A DNA stretch of 64,000 nt from NCBI RefSeq assembly GCF_009498455.1, contig NZ_CP045644.1, positions 5,955,001-6,019,000 on the forward strand. Direction: 5' to 3'. The notes under the pieces are model-generated. The model had not been told where the DNA came from, made no database searches, and worked only from the letters and a program-made list of their open reading frames with translations. Position 1 is the stretch's first letter. Each line of letters starts with the position of its first letter. The DNA comes from Variovorax paradoxus. Its GTDB lineage: Bacteria > Pseudomonadota > Gammaproteobacteria > Burkholderiales > Burkholderiaceae_C. Of this stretch, positions 1 to 8,121 are shown piece by piece. The translations under genes were made by a program, and so were the position numbers.

Positions 1-37
1 TCGCCGGCTTCGGGTCGGGGGTCTGCTTCGAAGTCAT
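1..37 (-). CDS. 5' end of an unidentified gene, cut by the window edge
   Basis: An ATG at 37 on the minus strand is preceded by a good ribosome binding site (AAGGAG, 4 bases before the start) and opens a frame reading MTSKQTPDPKPA before leaving the window. Twelve residues are not enough to name the product; the Lys/Pro-rich start looks like a flexible cytoplasmic N-terminus. The call rests on the start signal and open frame only. Confidence 0.5.
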   Translation of the reverse strand, partial: MTSKQTPDPKPA

Positions 38-171
38 GGGGTCTCCTTGGTGCGATGCACACGGGCTCACATGGCTGCCTCCTCCGGGTTGGCGGCTGCA
101 GTGTCTTCATGTTCCGCCGATCGCGCGGCGTGCCGGTCGGAGGGCACAGCGCCTGCGCGTGGGACCTGTCT

Positions 172-189
172 GGCGCGCGGGTGCGCGCC
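172..189 (-). terminator. GC-rich hairpin just after the isochorismatase-like gene
   Basis: A perfect 7-bp stem (GGCGCGC/GCGCGCC) with a 4-base loop lies a few bases beyond the stop codon of the minus-strand hydrolase gene. There is no U-tract, so intrinsic termination is uncertain. It may only slow polymerase or protect the 3' end. Confidence 0.25.
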
Positions 190-194
190 CGGCG

Positions 195-797
195 TCATCG
201 CCGTCCCGGCAGGCGAAGGCGCGCACCCGGCGTGGTCGCGATGCCGAACGCGTCGTGGCACTGCGCCAGGAACAGCGCATGGCGCCGCGCGGTCTGCGTG
301 CCGCTGCAGTCCCGCGGCACCACCACCTCGAGCCCGCGCATGCGCGCGTCGAGCGCGGTGGCCAGCACGCACTGGTCGCTCGCCACACCGGTGACGACCA
401 GCCGGCGCACCTGCAACACGCCCAGCAGCTGTTCGAGCGGCGTGCCCACGAAAGCCGACTGCTGCGGCTTGAGCACGAAGTAATCGTCGTGGGCCGGCAG
501 CAGCCCGGCGGTGACGGCGGCCCCGGCACCGCCGCAGGCCAGCGAGAGTTCGGCCAGCGCTGCGAAGTCGGAGCGCCAGCGGCCCCGGTTGTCATTGGCG
601 TAGATCACCGGCACGCCGCGCGCCTTGCAGCGCCGCGCGAGCGAGGCGATGCGCGGCGCGATGGCCGCGGCGGCGGGCAGCAGCTTGCCGGCGTCGGGAA
701 AGTCCCAGCAGCTGATCATGTCGACGATGAGCAGAGCCGTCGCGCCCCGTGCCGTTTCCACCGCCAGCGGGGACGGCGGGCCATGGGCAACGCTCAC
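195..797 (-). CDS. Isochorismatase-family cysteine hydrolase
   Basis: The 200-residue product has the isochorismatase/nicotinamidase fold. The expected catalytic triad is visible: Asp26 in LLIVDM, Lys110 in YFVLKPQQSAF and the nucleophile Cys143 in GVASDQCV. These enzymes hydrolyse amides or vinyl ethers (nicotinamide, N-carbamoyl compounds, isochorismate) in the cytoplasm; the substrate cannot be read from sequence. The start is a GTG whose bases overlap the TGA stop of the upstream small membrane-protein gene by 4 nt, so the two are probably translationally coupled. No other in-frame start fits. Family is secure, substrate unknown. Confidence 0.88.
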   Translation of the reverse strand: MSVAHGPPSPLAVETARGATALLIVDMISCWDFPDAGKLLPAAAAIAPRIASLARRCKARGVPVIYANDNRGRWRSDFAALAELSLACGGAGAAVTAGLLPAHDDYFVLKPQQSAFVGTPLEQLLGVLQVRRLVVTGVASDQCVLATALDARMRGLEVVVPRDCSGTQTARRHALFLAQCHDAFGIATTPGARLRLPGRR

Positions 798-1042
798 GGC
801 GTGCTGCGTGGGGGCGGCGTTTCAGCAGCCGGTGCGGTGGGGGCCGGTGCCGTCTGCGGCACGGTCTGCGCCGCAAGCGGCGTGGCGTCGATCGAGGGCG
901 CTTCGCCGCGCTTGTCGACCGCGTAGAAATACAGCAGTGCGCCCAGGAACACCAGCAACGCCACCCCCACGCCATAACGGAAAAGGCGTGCGTTGTCGTG
1001 GTCGTCGCGGCGGGCCTGTCGCTTGGCGTGGGTTGAGTTCAT
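794..1042 (-). CDS. Small single-pass membrane protein (82 aa), Pro/Ala-rich tail
   Basis: The ATG at 1042 has an AGGACA-type ribosome binding site upstream. The product has a charged N-terminus (residues 1-20), one hydrophobic segment (about 24-41, GVGVALLVFLGALLYFYAV) and a periplasmic-type tail rich in Ala, Pro and Thr. It resembles short Comamonadaceae membrane proteins of unknown function. The stop codon overlaps the GTG of the isochorismatase-like gene, making a two-gene unit. Nothing in the sequence gives a function; anchoring or cell-envelope roles are guesses. Confidence 0.65.
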   Translation of the reverse strand: MNSTHAKRQARRDDHDNARLFRYGVGVALLVFLGALLYFYAVDKRGEAPSIDATPLAAQTVPQTAPAPTAPAAETPPPRSTP

Positions 1043-1241
1043 GGGCGATGTCCTGTCGTCGTTGTGATGCCCCGGTGTCCCGCCGCCGCAGGGGCGCCCG
1101 CATCGGCAGCGGCTGCATCGTGGTGTAGGAAATTTCCGCCTCTTGCAAGCCCATGCGGGACGGCCCACCCGGCCTTGGCCCACACGAAGACCGGACACTT
1201 GGCCGCTGCGTCACGGCGCCAGAGCGGGCACAACCGAGGGC

Positions 1242-3830
1242 ATGGCCCGTTCCAACGACACATCCACGTCCGCGCCCCTGGCGACCTACCGGGCGAAGCG
1301 CGACTTCACCGCCACCACCGAACCCGCCGAGGGCGGCAAGCCGCAGCCTCACGCACCGGCCTTCGTGATCCAGAAGCATGCGGCGCGCCGGCTGCACTAC
1401 GACTTCCGGCTCGAACTCGACGGCGTGCTGGTGTCGTGGGCCGTGCCCAAGGGGCCGAGCCTCGACCCGGCGCAAAAGCGCATGGCCGTGCACGTGGAAG
1501 ACCATCCGCTGTCGTATGCCGGCTTCGAAGGCACCATTCCCGAAGGCCACTACGGCGCGGGCGAGGTCATCGTGTGGGACCGCGGCACCTGGGAGCCCGT
1601 GGGCGATCCGCGCAAGGGCCTGGCCGCGGGCAAGCTCGCGTTCCGGCTGCACGGCGAAAAGCTCGAAGGCCTGTGGGAACTCATCAAGATCGCCCGGGGC
1701 GGCGAGCGGCAGGAGCCCTGGCTGCTGTTCAAGAAGCGCGACGACTTCGCGCGCTCGCATGCGGCGTACGACGTGGTGTCGGCGCTGCCCGACAGCGTGG
1801 GCGGTGCGCCGGCGGCCCGGCGCACTTCGCGCACCACGGCGAAAACCAGCAAGCAGACGAAGGCGAGCGCCAAGGCCGCGTCGGGCGCGCCTGCAACAGG
1901 CGCGGTGAAGGCGCGCCTGCCCGCCACGCTCTCGCCGCAGCTCGCAACGCTGGCCAGCGGCGTGCCCGAAGGCGCGCCCGGCGACTGGATCTACGAGATC
2001 AAGTTCGACGGCTACCGCGTCATGGCGCGCATCGAAGACGGCAAGGCGCGCCTGCTCACGCGCGGCGGCCACGACTGGAGCGCCAAGCTGCCGCCGCTGG
2101 TGGCCGAGCTGGAGCGCCTGGGCCTGGACAACGCCTGGCTCGACGGCGAGATCGTCGTGCTCGACAAGGAAGGCACGCCCGACTTCAACGCGCTGCAGAA
2201 CGCGCTCGACCGCGAACGCGCCGACCCGATCGTGATGTTCCTGTTCGACGTGCCCTTCTTCGCGGGCTTCGACCTGCGCCAGGTGCCGCTGGCCGAGCGC
2301 CGCCGGCTGCTGAAGCAGCTGATGGACGCACGCGCCACGCGCCGCCTGCGTTTCAGCGCCGACTTCGAGGCCGACATCGACTCGATCCTGCAATCGGCCT
2401 GCCAGATGAACCTCGAGGGCGTGATCGCCAAGCGCGCCGATGCGCCCTATGTTTCGCGCCGCAGCGACACCTGGCTCAAGCTCAAGTGCATCCGGCGCCA
2501 GGAGTTCGTGGTGTGCGGCTACACGCTGCGCACCGACAGCCCGACGCGCATCGGCAGCCTGATGCTGGGCGTGCACGCGAAGAACGGCGACCTGGTGTCG
2601 GTCGGCGGTGTCGGCACGGGCTGGAACGACCGCGAAGCGCGCGACATCCGCCGCCAGCTCGCCGCACTCGACACCGACAGCGCGCCGTTCACCGGCGGCG
2701 AAGCCAAGCCCGGCCGCCGCCGGCCGGGCGGCACGCGGCACTGGGTGAAGCCGACGCTCGTGGCCGAGGTGCGCTTTGCCGCATGGACGCCCGACGGGCA
2801 GATCCGTCACGCGTCGTTCGTGGCGATGCGCGACGACAAGCCCGCGTCGGAGATCGTGCATGAGGAACCCCGCGACATCGCACCCGTCTCGGGTGCCAAG
2901 ACAAAGAAGGCCATGAAGACATCCTCGAAGAAAGCCGCATCCACCGTCGGCGGCGTCACGGTGAGCCACGGGGACCGCGTGATCGATGCGGCGTCGGGCC
3001 GCACCAAGCTCGACCTCGTGCGCTACTACGAATCGGTGGCCGAGCACATGCTGCCGCACCTGAAAGGCCGCCCGTGCGCGCTGGTGCGCGGGCCTCAAGG
3101 CGTGGGCGGCGAGATCTTCTTCCAGAAGCACGCCGAGAAGGTCAACATCGCCGGCGTGAAGCAGCTCGACCCGGCCCTGTGGCCCGGCCACCCGTCGATG
3201 CTCGAGGTCGGCACGCGCGAAGCCCTGCTGAACGCCGCGCAGTTCAACGTGATCGAGTTCCACACATCGAACGCAACCTCGACGCACTTCGACCGGCCCA
3301 ACCGCATGATCTTCGACCTCGACCCCGGCGAAGGCACGCCGTGGGCGCATGTGCAGGAAGGCGCGCTGCTGATGCGCACGATGCTCAGCGAACTGGGGCT
3401 GGCGTCATGGCTCAAGACCAGCGGCGGCAAGGGCCTGCACGTGGTCGTGCCGCTTCGCATGCATTACGACAACGACACGGTGAAGGCCTTCTCGCGCGCC
3501 ATCGTGCAGCACATGGCGCACGTGATCCCGTCGAAGTTCGTGGCCAAGAGCGGGCCGTCGAACCGCGTCGGCAAGCTCTTTGCCGACTACCTGCGCAACG
3601 GCGTGGGCGCGACCACGGTGGCGGCCTACTCGGCCCGCGCGCGGCCCGGCATGGGCGTGTCGATGCCGGTGAGCTGGGACGACCTGGGCAGCCTGAAAAG
3701 CGGCGCGCACTGGACCGTTGCCACCGCACGCGAGCACCTGTCGTTCCAGTCCGAAGACCCCTGGGCCGACTACTGGACCACACGCCAGCCGCTGGGCGAG
3801 GCGATGAAGCGGCTCGGCTTCAAGAAATAG
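1242..3830 (+). CDS. ligD: Multifunctional DNA ligase D for non-homologous end joining
   Basis: The 862-residue protein has the Pseudomonas-type order. First is a 3'-phosphoesterase domain (about 15-170, with the RRLHYDFRLE motif). Next is the ATP-dependent ligase core (about 205-530, catalytic Lys254 in EIKFDGYR). Last is an archaeo-eukaryotic-primase-type polymerase (about 570-850, metal-binding Asp692/Asp694 in MIFDLDPGEG, and SGGKGLHVVVPL). A Lys/Ala/Thr linker joins the first two domains and a Lys-rich linker the last two. LigD processes, fills and seals double-strand breaks held by Ku. The ATG at 1242 was chosen because it starts just before the conserved phosphoesterase region; longer upstream frames look non-coding. 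Ku is encoded 43 bp downstream, so this is a standard NHEJ operon. Confidence 0.97.
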   Translation: MARSNDTSTSAPLATYRAKRDFTATTEPAEGGKPQPHAPAFVIQKHAARRLHYDFRLELDGVLVSWAVPKGPSLDPAQKRMAVHVEDHPLSYAGFEGTIPEGHYGAGEVIVWDRGTWEPVGDPRKGLAAGKLAFRLHGEKLEGLWELIKIARGGERQEPWLLFKKRDDFARSHAAYDVVSALPDSVGGAPAARRTSRTTAKTSKQTKASAKAASGAPATGAVKARLPATLSPQLATLASGVPEGAPGDWIYEIKFDGYRVMARIEDGKARLLTRGGHDWSAKLPPLVAELERLGLDNAWLDGEIVVLDKEGTPDFNALQNALDRERADPIVMFLFDVPFFAGFDLRQVPLAERRRLLKQLMDARATRRLRFSADFEADIDSILQSACQMNLEGVIAKRADAPYVSRRSDTWLKLKCIRRQEFVVCGYTLRTDSPTRIGSLMLGVHAKNGDLVSVGGVGTGWNDREARDIRRQLAALDTDSAPFTGGEAKPGRRRPGGTRHWVKPTLVAEVRFAAWTPDGQIRHASFVAMRDDKPASEIVHEEPRDIAPVSGAKTKKAMKTSSKKAASTVGGVTVSHGDRVIDAASGRTKLDLVRYYESVAEHMLPHLKGRPCALVRGPQGVGGEIFFQKHAEKVNIAGVKQLDPALWPGHPSMLEVGTREALLNAAQFNVIEFHTSNATSTHFDRPNRMIFDLDPGEGTPWAHVQEGALLMRTMLSELGLASWLKTSGGKGLHVVVPLRMHYDNDTVKAFSRAIVQHMAHVIPSKFVAKSGPSNRVGKLFADYLRNGVGATTVAAYSARARPGMGVSMPVSWDDLGSLKSGAHWTVATAREHLSFQSEDPWADYWTTRQPLGEAMKRLGFKK

Positions 3831-3873
3831 ACCACCCACGACACGACACGACAACGAAAGAAGGAAGCACACC

Positions 3874-4794
3874 ATGGCCACGAGAACCCTCTGGAAAGGC
3901 GCCATCACCTTCGGACTGGTCCACATCCCCGTGGGCCTGCACACCGCAAGCAGCGAACAGGGCATCGACTTCGACTGGCTCGACAAGCGCAGCATGGACC
4001 CGGTGGGCTACAAGCGCATCAACAAGCGCACGGGCAAGGAGATCGCGCGCGAGCAGATCGTCAAGGGCTTCGAGTACGAAGACGGCAAGTACGTCGTGAT
4101 CTCGCCCCAGGAGATCGAGGCCGTCTATCCGCGCACCACGCAGACCATCGAGATCCAGCGCTTTCTCGACGTCGGCGAAATTCCTTTCGTGTACCTGGAA
4201 CGCCCCTACTACCTCGCGCCCATCAACAAGGGCCAGAAGGTCTACGCGCTGCTGCGCGAAGTGCTCGCGAAGACCGGCAAGGTCGGGCTGGCCAAGGTGG
4301 TCATTGCCACCAAGCAGCACCTGGCGCTGCTCATTCCCTTCGGCAAAGTGCTGGTGCTCAACCTGCTGCGCTGGGGCGACGAGGTCAAGGACGCCGACGG
4401 GCTCGACCTGCCGGCCGCCGGCATCAAGGCCGCCAAGCTGTCGGCCGCCGAGATGAAGATGGCCGAACAGCTCGTGGACGACATGTCGGGCGAGTGGAAC
4501 CCCGACGAATTCAAGAACGAGTTCAAGGACGCCGTGATGAAGATCGTCGAGAAGAAAGTCAAGGCGGGTGACACGGAGACGGTGGTGCAGCCGGAAGAAG
4601 AGGCGCCGGAGGGCGGCGCCGAGGTCATCGACCTCACCGAGCTGCTCGCGCGCAGCCTGCGCAGCGGCAAGCGCACGCCACCTGCAGCGAAGAAACGTGC
4701 GACCAAGACGACGGCCTCGCGCAAGACCGCGCACAAACCCGCTGCGGCCAAGCGCGCGAAGAGCGCGAAGAGCCCAGCCCGCAAGGCGGCCTAG
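3874..4794 (+). CDS. ku: Ku protein, NHEJ end-binding factor
   Basis: The 306-residue product starts MATRTLWKGAITFGLVHIPV, the hallmark opening of bacterial Ku. It contains the beta-barrel/bridge region that forms a homodimeric ring around DNA ends. The last 50 residues are a Lys/Ala/Arg-rich tail; in bacterial Ku, basic C-termini contribute to DNA binding and threading. A ribosome binding site (GAAGGAAG) lies just upstream. Ku recruits LigD and both genes form one transcription unit. The stop codon TAG overlaps the stop of the convergent LysR gene within a shared CTAG. Confidence 0.97.
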   Translation: MATRTLWKGAITFGLVHIPVGLHTASSEQGIDFDWLDKRSMDPVGYKRINKRTGKEIAREQIVKGFEYEDGKYVVISPQEIEAVYPRTTQTIEIQRFLDVGEIPFVYLERPYYLAPINKGQKVYALLREVLAKTGKVGLAKVVIATKQHLALLIPFGKVLVLNLLRWGDEVKDADGLDLPAAGIKAAKLSAAEMKMAEQLVDDMSGEWNPDEFKNEFKDAVMKIVEKKVKAGDTETVVQPEEEAPEGGAEVIDLTELLARSLRSGKRTPPAAKKRATKTTASRKTAHKPAAAKRAKSAKSPARKAA

Positions 4795-5699
4795 CGCCGC
4801 GTCGCTTTCGCCGCACCCGGCAACGCCGCCACGCGCTGCGCCAGAAAGTCGACCAGCACCTGCACCCGCAGCGGCAACTGCCGGCGCGGCGCGTAGAGCA
4901 GATGCAGTTCCTGCGCCGGCCCGGTGTGCCGCGCGAGCACGCGCACCAATTTCCCTTGCGCAAGCAGGTCCGCGACCATCCACGTGGGTTGCAGCGACAC
5001 GCCCGCGCCCGCCAGCACGCTGTCGAGCAGCGCCACGGCGTTGTTGACGCGGTAGCGGCTGCGCACCGGCACGGCCACCGCGCCGTCGGGGCCCGTGAGC
5101 AGCACGCCGTCGTCACCCGCCGCATAGCGCAGGTAGTCGTGCGCGAGCAGGTCGTTCGGCGTGCGCGGCTTGCCGCGTGCGGCCACGTACGCAGGCGAGG
5201 CGACGAGCACGCGCGGCCAGCTGCCGAGGTGGCGCGCGACAAGGTCGGGCGGCAGCGCACCGCCCACGCGCAGCGAGACGTCGATGCGCTCCTCGCGCGG
5301 ATCGACGAAGCGGTCGTCGAGCGCCAGCTCGAGTTCGATGTCGGGGTACAGCCGCAGGAACTCGATCGCCATGGCGTTGAGGTGCCGCTGTCCCAGCGTG
5401 ACCGGCGCGCTCAGGCGCAGCAGGCCGCGCGGTTGTTGCACCTGCGCGCGGGCATCGGCCACGGCGTCGCCGTAGTCCTCGAGCATGCGGCGCGCGCGTT
5501 CATGAAAACGCTGGCCCTCCTCCGTGAGGCTCAGGCCCGTGGCCGCGCGCCGCAGCAGTCGCACGCCCAGCGAGCGCTCCAGCCCCGCGACCAGCTTGCT
5601 CACGGTGGGCTGCGTGGTGTCGAGCGCGCGGGCCGCGCCCGAGAGACTGCCGAGCTCGACGCTGTGCACGAAGGCGGAGAGTGCGCGAAGGGTGTCCAT
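4791..5699 (-). CDS. LysR-family transcriptional regulator
   Basis: The 302-residue product has an N-terminal winged helix-turn-helix (residues 1-60, SGAARALDTTQPTVSKLVAGLE) and a C-terminal periplasmic-binding-like effector domain. The ATG at 5699 places the HTH at the normal distance from the N-terminus; the longer frame to 5783 adds a non-conserved extension. It is divergent from the SGNH hydrolase gene (start 5818), so the 118-bp gap is the likely operator region and the esterase the likely target. It is closest in type to the CrgA/DmlR-like LysR group. Effector unknown. Confidence 0.92.
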   Translation of the reverse strand: MDTLRALSAFVHSVELGSLSGAARALDTTQPTVSKLVAGLERSLGVRLLRRAATGLSLTEEGQRFHERARRMLEDYGDAVADARAQVQQPRGLLRLSAPVTLGQRHLNAMAIEFLRLYPDIELELALDDRFVDPREERIDVSLRVGGALPPDLVARHLGSWPRVLVASPAYVAARGKPRTPNDLLAHDYLRYAAGDDGVLLTGPDGAVAVPVRSRYRVNNAVALLDSVLAGAGVSLQPTWMVADLLAQGKLVRVLARHTGPAQELHLLYAPRRQLPLRVQVLVDFLAQRVAALPGAAKATRR

Positions 5700-5817
5700 G
5701 GGGTGGCCATTCGAATCGGGAATGCGATGCATGCCATTCTGCCTTCTATCCCTCGCGATTCGAATGGAAGAAAGTTCGTCCATCGACGCTTCTTTCTTTC
5801 ACCCAAGGACATTTCGC

Positions 5818-7083
5818 ATGACTGCTTCGCGACTCACTTCCCTCCTGCGCCAGGGCGCGCTCGCCCTCTCCTTCGCCGCTGCCGCCACCGCTTCCACGGC
5901 AGCGCCCACGCACTGGAGCCCCAGCTGGATGGCTGCGACCCAGCCGCTGTGGGACGAGCGCTTCGTGCTGCCCCTCGGCATTCCCGCCCGCTTCGAGCGG
6001 CAGACGCTGCGCCAGGTCGCGCGCCTGAGCATCGGCGGCACGCGGCTGCGCGTGGTGATCAGTAACGAAGGCGGCACCATGCCGCTGCACATCGGCGCCG
6101 CCCGCGTGGCCCGCCATGCGAGCGGCTCGGCGGTCGTCGAAGGCACCGAGCGCGTGCTGCGCTTCGGAGGCCGAACCGACGTGACGGTGCCGCCCGGTGC
6201 GCGCCTCGTGAGCGACCCGGTCGACCTGGCGCTGCCCGCGCTGAGCGAAGTGGCCGTGTCGCTTTATCTGCCCACGCCCAGCCAGCCCGCGGGCTTTCAC
6301 TTCGATGCGCGGCAGACGCTGTACATCGCCGACGGCGACCTGAGCGCCGCTGCACGATTGCCAGCCGCAGCCACCTCATGGAGCACGCGCGTCTACGTGA
6401 GCGGCCTGATCGTCGAGACGCCCCAGGCGCCCGTCACCGTCGTCGCGCTGGGCGACTCGATCACCGATGGCAACGGTTCGACACCCGGCGCCCACACGCG
6501 CTGGCCCGACGCGCTGGCCGAACGGCTCGCGCCGCGCGGCGTGGGCGTGCTCAACGCCGGCATCTCGGGCGGACGGTTGCTGAAGGACGGCATGGGCCGC
6601 GCGGCGCTCGAACGCGCAGGCCGCGACGTGTTCGCGCAGCCCGGCGTGCGCGCGATGGTCGTGCTGCTCGGCACGAACGACATCGGCTGGCCCGGCGGCC
6701 CCTTTGCGCCGCACGAACTCGCGGTGCGCGCCGAAGAAGTGATCCAGGGCTTTCGCCAGCTGATCGAGATGGCCCATGCCCACAACGTGCGCATCGTCGG
6801 CGCAACGATTCCGCCCAACGAGCGCGCCCTCGAAGGCACGCCGCTGGCCGGCCACCACTCACCCGAAAAAGACACCGTGCGCCAGACCGTGAACCGCTGG
6901 ATTCGCGAAAGCGGCGCCTTCGATGCGATGGTCGATGTCGATGCGCTGCTGCGCGACCCGGCCCGGCCGGCCCGCCTGAAGACCGCCATGGATTCGGGCG
7001 ACCACCTGCATCCCGGCGATGCTGGCTACAAGGCCATGGCCGCAGCCATCGACCTCGACGCCTTGCTGGGCAGCGATCGTTAA
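5818..7083 (+). CDS. Secreted SGNH/GDSL-family hydrolase (esterase/lipase)
   Basis: The 421-residue product begins with a Sec signal peptide (about 1-29, LALSFAAAATASTAAP). It carries the SGNH blocks: nucleophile Ser214 in VALGDSITDG, block II NAGISGGR, block III GTNDIGW, and the Asp395/His398 pair in DHLHPGDAGY. The roughly 190 residues before the catalytic domain form a beta-rich region often seen in this secreted subfamily. Such enzymes hydrolyse carboxyl esters outside the cytoplasm. An AAGGA site lies upstream of the ATG at 5818. The divergent LysR gene is the probable regulator. The physiological substrate is unknown. Confidence 0.9.
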   Translation: MTASRLTSLLRQGALALSFAAAATASTAAPTHWSPSWMAATQPLWDERFVLPLGIPARFERQTLRQVARLSIGGTRLRVVISNEGGTMPLHIGAARVARHASGSAVVEGTERVLRFGGRTDVTVPPGARLVSDPVDLALPALSEVAVSLYLPTPSQPAGFHFDARQTLYIADGDLSAAARLPAAATSWSTRVYVSGLIVETPQAPVTVVALGDSITDGNGSTPGAHTRWPDALAERLAPRGVGVLNAGISGGRLLKDGMGRAALERAGRDVFAQPGVRAMVVLLGTNDIGWPGGPFAPHELAVRAEEVIQGFRQLIEMAHAHNVRIVGATIPPNERALEGTPLAGHHSPEKDTVRQTVNRWIRESGAFDAMVDVDALLRDPARPARLKTAMDSGDHLHPGDAGYKAMAAAIDLDALLGSDR

Positions 7084-7120
7084 AAGACTGCAAATTTACT
7101 GTACATAAATACAGTCTTTT
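7082..7120. repeat. 9-bp inverted repeat that encloses the LexA box
   Basis: AAAAGACTG at 7082-7090 is the exact reverse complement of CAGTCTTTT at 7112-7120, with a 21-base spacer. It begins at the stop codon of the esterase gene, so in RNA it could act as a weak terminator ending in UUUU. Its right arm overlaps the ACAG half of the LexA box. The repeat is seen directly; a function is inferred. Confidence 0.5.
7097..7116 (+). promoter_or_regulatory. LexA (SOS) box with overlapping promoter
   Basis: The core is a perfect CTGT-N8-ACAG (7099-7114) with AT-only spacer bases apart from one C, and TA preceding the CTGT, as in the gamma/beta-proteobacterial LexA consensus. A -10-like TAGAAT lies at 7124-7129, and 17 bases upstream of it GTACAT inside the box could be a poor -35. 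LexA binding would therefore block polymerase. The only genes oriented away from it are those on the plus strand starting at 7165. Confidence 0.85.
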
Positions 7121-7164
7121 CTCTAGAATGGCTCGTCTCCAAGAACAACATTCGAGGCGACGCC

Positions 7165-7401
7165 ATGACCACCGCCAACCCGCCTGCGCCCTCCGCGCAG
7201 GTGCTTTTTTTCTCCTCGCGGCAGCACCCGTTGCAGTCGCGTCCACGCACCACCGGCAAGACGGGCCGGATTTCGACTTGGCCCTTCCGCGTCACCCGCG
7301 AGCACGGCCACGACGACGGCAACGAACAGGATGACATCCGCGTTCAGGCGGCGCGCGTCATCCGGACGACGGCCGCGCATTGGTGGCCGCCGGAGCCCTG
7401 A
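7165..7401 (+). CDS. Possible SOS-controlled small protein (78 aa) or leader ORF
   Basis: This frame begins 36 bases after the -10-like element that follows the LexA box. The product is basic, His/Arg/Pro-rich, without a membrane segment or a domain I recognise. Codon third positions are mostly G/C, as in real genes here. The ribosome binding site is weak (GAGGCG). A terminator-like hairpin with a T7 tract sits inside codons 6-16, so the frame may be a leader peptide, or the transcript may be a short non-coding RNA. The 354-bp interval 7084-7437 holds only this frame, the LexA box and the hairpin. Confidence 0.4.
   Translation: MTTANPPAPSAQVLFFSSRQHPLQSRPRTTGKTGRISTWPFRVTREHGHDDGNEQDDIRVQAARVIRTTAAHWWPPEP
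7181..7211 (+). terminator. Terminator or attenuator hairpin inside the small SOS ORF
   Basis: A 6-bp perfect stem (CCTGCG 7183-7188 / CGCAGG 7196-7201), extendable by a G-U and a C-G pair, has a 7-base loop. It is followed after TGC by seven consecutive T residues (7205-7211). This is the most terminator-like signal in the first 10 kb. Because it lies about 75 bases after the predicted transcription start, it could produce a short SOS-induced RNA or attenuate the downstream genes. Confidence 0.5.
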
Positions 7402-7437
7402 ACCGCCTTTTCATCCTTCTTCCCCCGGAGAACTGCA

Positions 7438-8043
7438 ATGGACGACTTCAACCGTGGCGATGAGTTTGCGAACGAGCCCGAACCCGACTGGGATTCCCCC
7501 TCTTTCGAGAGGCAACGCCACCTTCTCATCGCGCTGTTTCCCGAGCCCGACGTGCAAGCGGCGATCGAAGCGCACCGCAAGGAATGGATCTGGCCGAAGG
7601 GCCACTACTTTCCGCGCAGCCCGCGACTGCACCTGACGCTCCACTGCTTCGGCGACCAGCCCAAGGATGTCGAGAAACGCCTGCGTGAAGCGCTCGCCCA
7701 GGTTCGGGTGCCCCCCATGAACCTCGTGCTCGACAGCTCGCGCACATGGCGCAACGACATCGCGGTGCTGCAGCCCGCCGAGCACGGCGCCTTGCGCACC
7801 CTGCATGCGGACATCGGTCGTGCGGTCCAGAAGGCAGGCATCGTCACGGAAACGCCGACGTTCACACCGCACATCACCATCGCCCGCCGCACCGAGGGCG
7901 CGGCCTACCCGATGCGCCTGCCGCCGATCCCGTGGCGCGTGAGGAGATTCCTGCTCGTGCGCTCCTTCACTTCGCATCCCGTCGAGCACAAGGTGCTGGC
8001 CACTTACGAAGCCGACGAAGAAGACAAAGAAGACGCCGTCTGA
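7438..8043 (+). CDS. thpR: 2'-5' RNA ligase / RNA 2',3'-cyclic phosphodiesterase family protein
   Basis: The 201-residue protein has the two signature HxTx motifs of the 2H phosphoesterase superfamily, HLTL (His65, Thr67) and HITI (His145, Thr147), at the usual spacing. These enzymes open 2',3'-cyclic phosphates on RNA ends, often those left by tRNA splicing, toxins or damage; the in vivo role in bacteria is poorly known. Length is slightly above the typical 175-190 because of an acidic N-terminal extension (1-25) and an acidic C-terminus. The start has a GGAGA ribosome binding site. It follows the LexA-box promoter and small ORF, so it may be SOS-inducible. The symbol is by family only. Confidence 0.85.
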   Translation: MDDFNRGDEFANEPEPDWDSPSFERQRHLLIALFPEPDVQAAIEAHRKEWIWPKGHYFPRSPRLHLTLHCFGDQPKDVEKRLREALAQVRVPPMNLVLDSSRTWRNDIAVLQPAEHGALRTLHADIGRAVQKAGIVTETPTFTPHITIARRTEGAAYPMRLPPIPWRVRRFLLVRSFTSHPVEHKVLATYEADEEDKEDAV

Positions 8044-8121
8044 CAACGGCCGGCGGGCTTTCGTGGCCTTATCGGGTGAGACAATTTTCGGCGCCCATCG
8101 AACCCACGCCACGCCCGCCGC

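Noticed and set aside
36..926. Plus-strand frame at the left edge
   Set aside because: It is antisense to the isochorismatase-like and small membrane protein genes, with shadow composition and no ribosome binding site.
822..3350. Minus-strand frame of 842 codons over ligD
   Set aside because: The plus strand carries the LigD motifs with correct spacing; the antisense product has Arg/Ala/His-rich shadow composition.
7165..7401. Naming the small SOS frame as a toxin or inhibitor of cell division
   Set aside because: Its sequence shows no membrane helix or SulA-like pattern; only its position after the LexA box suggested this.
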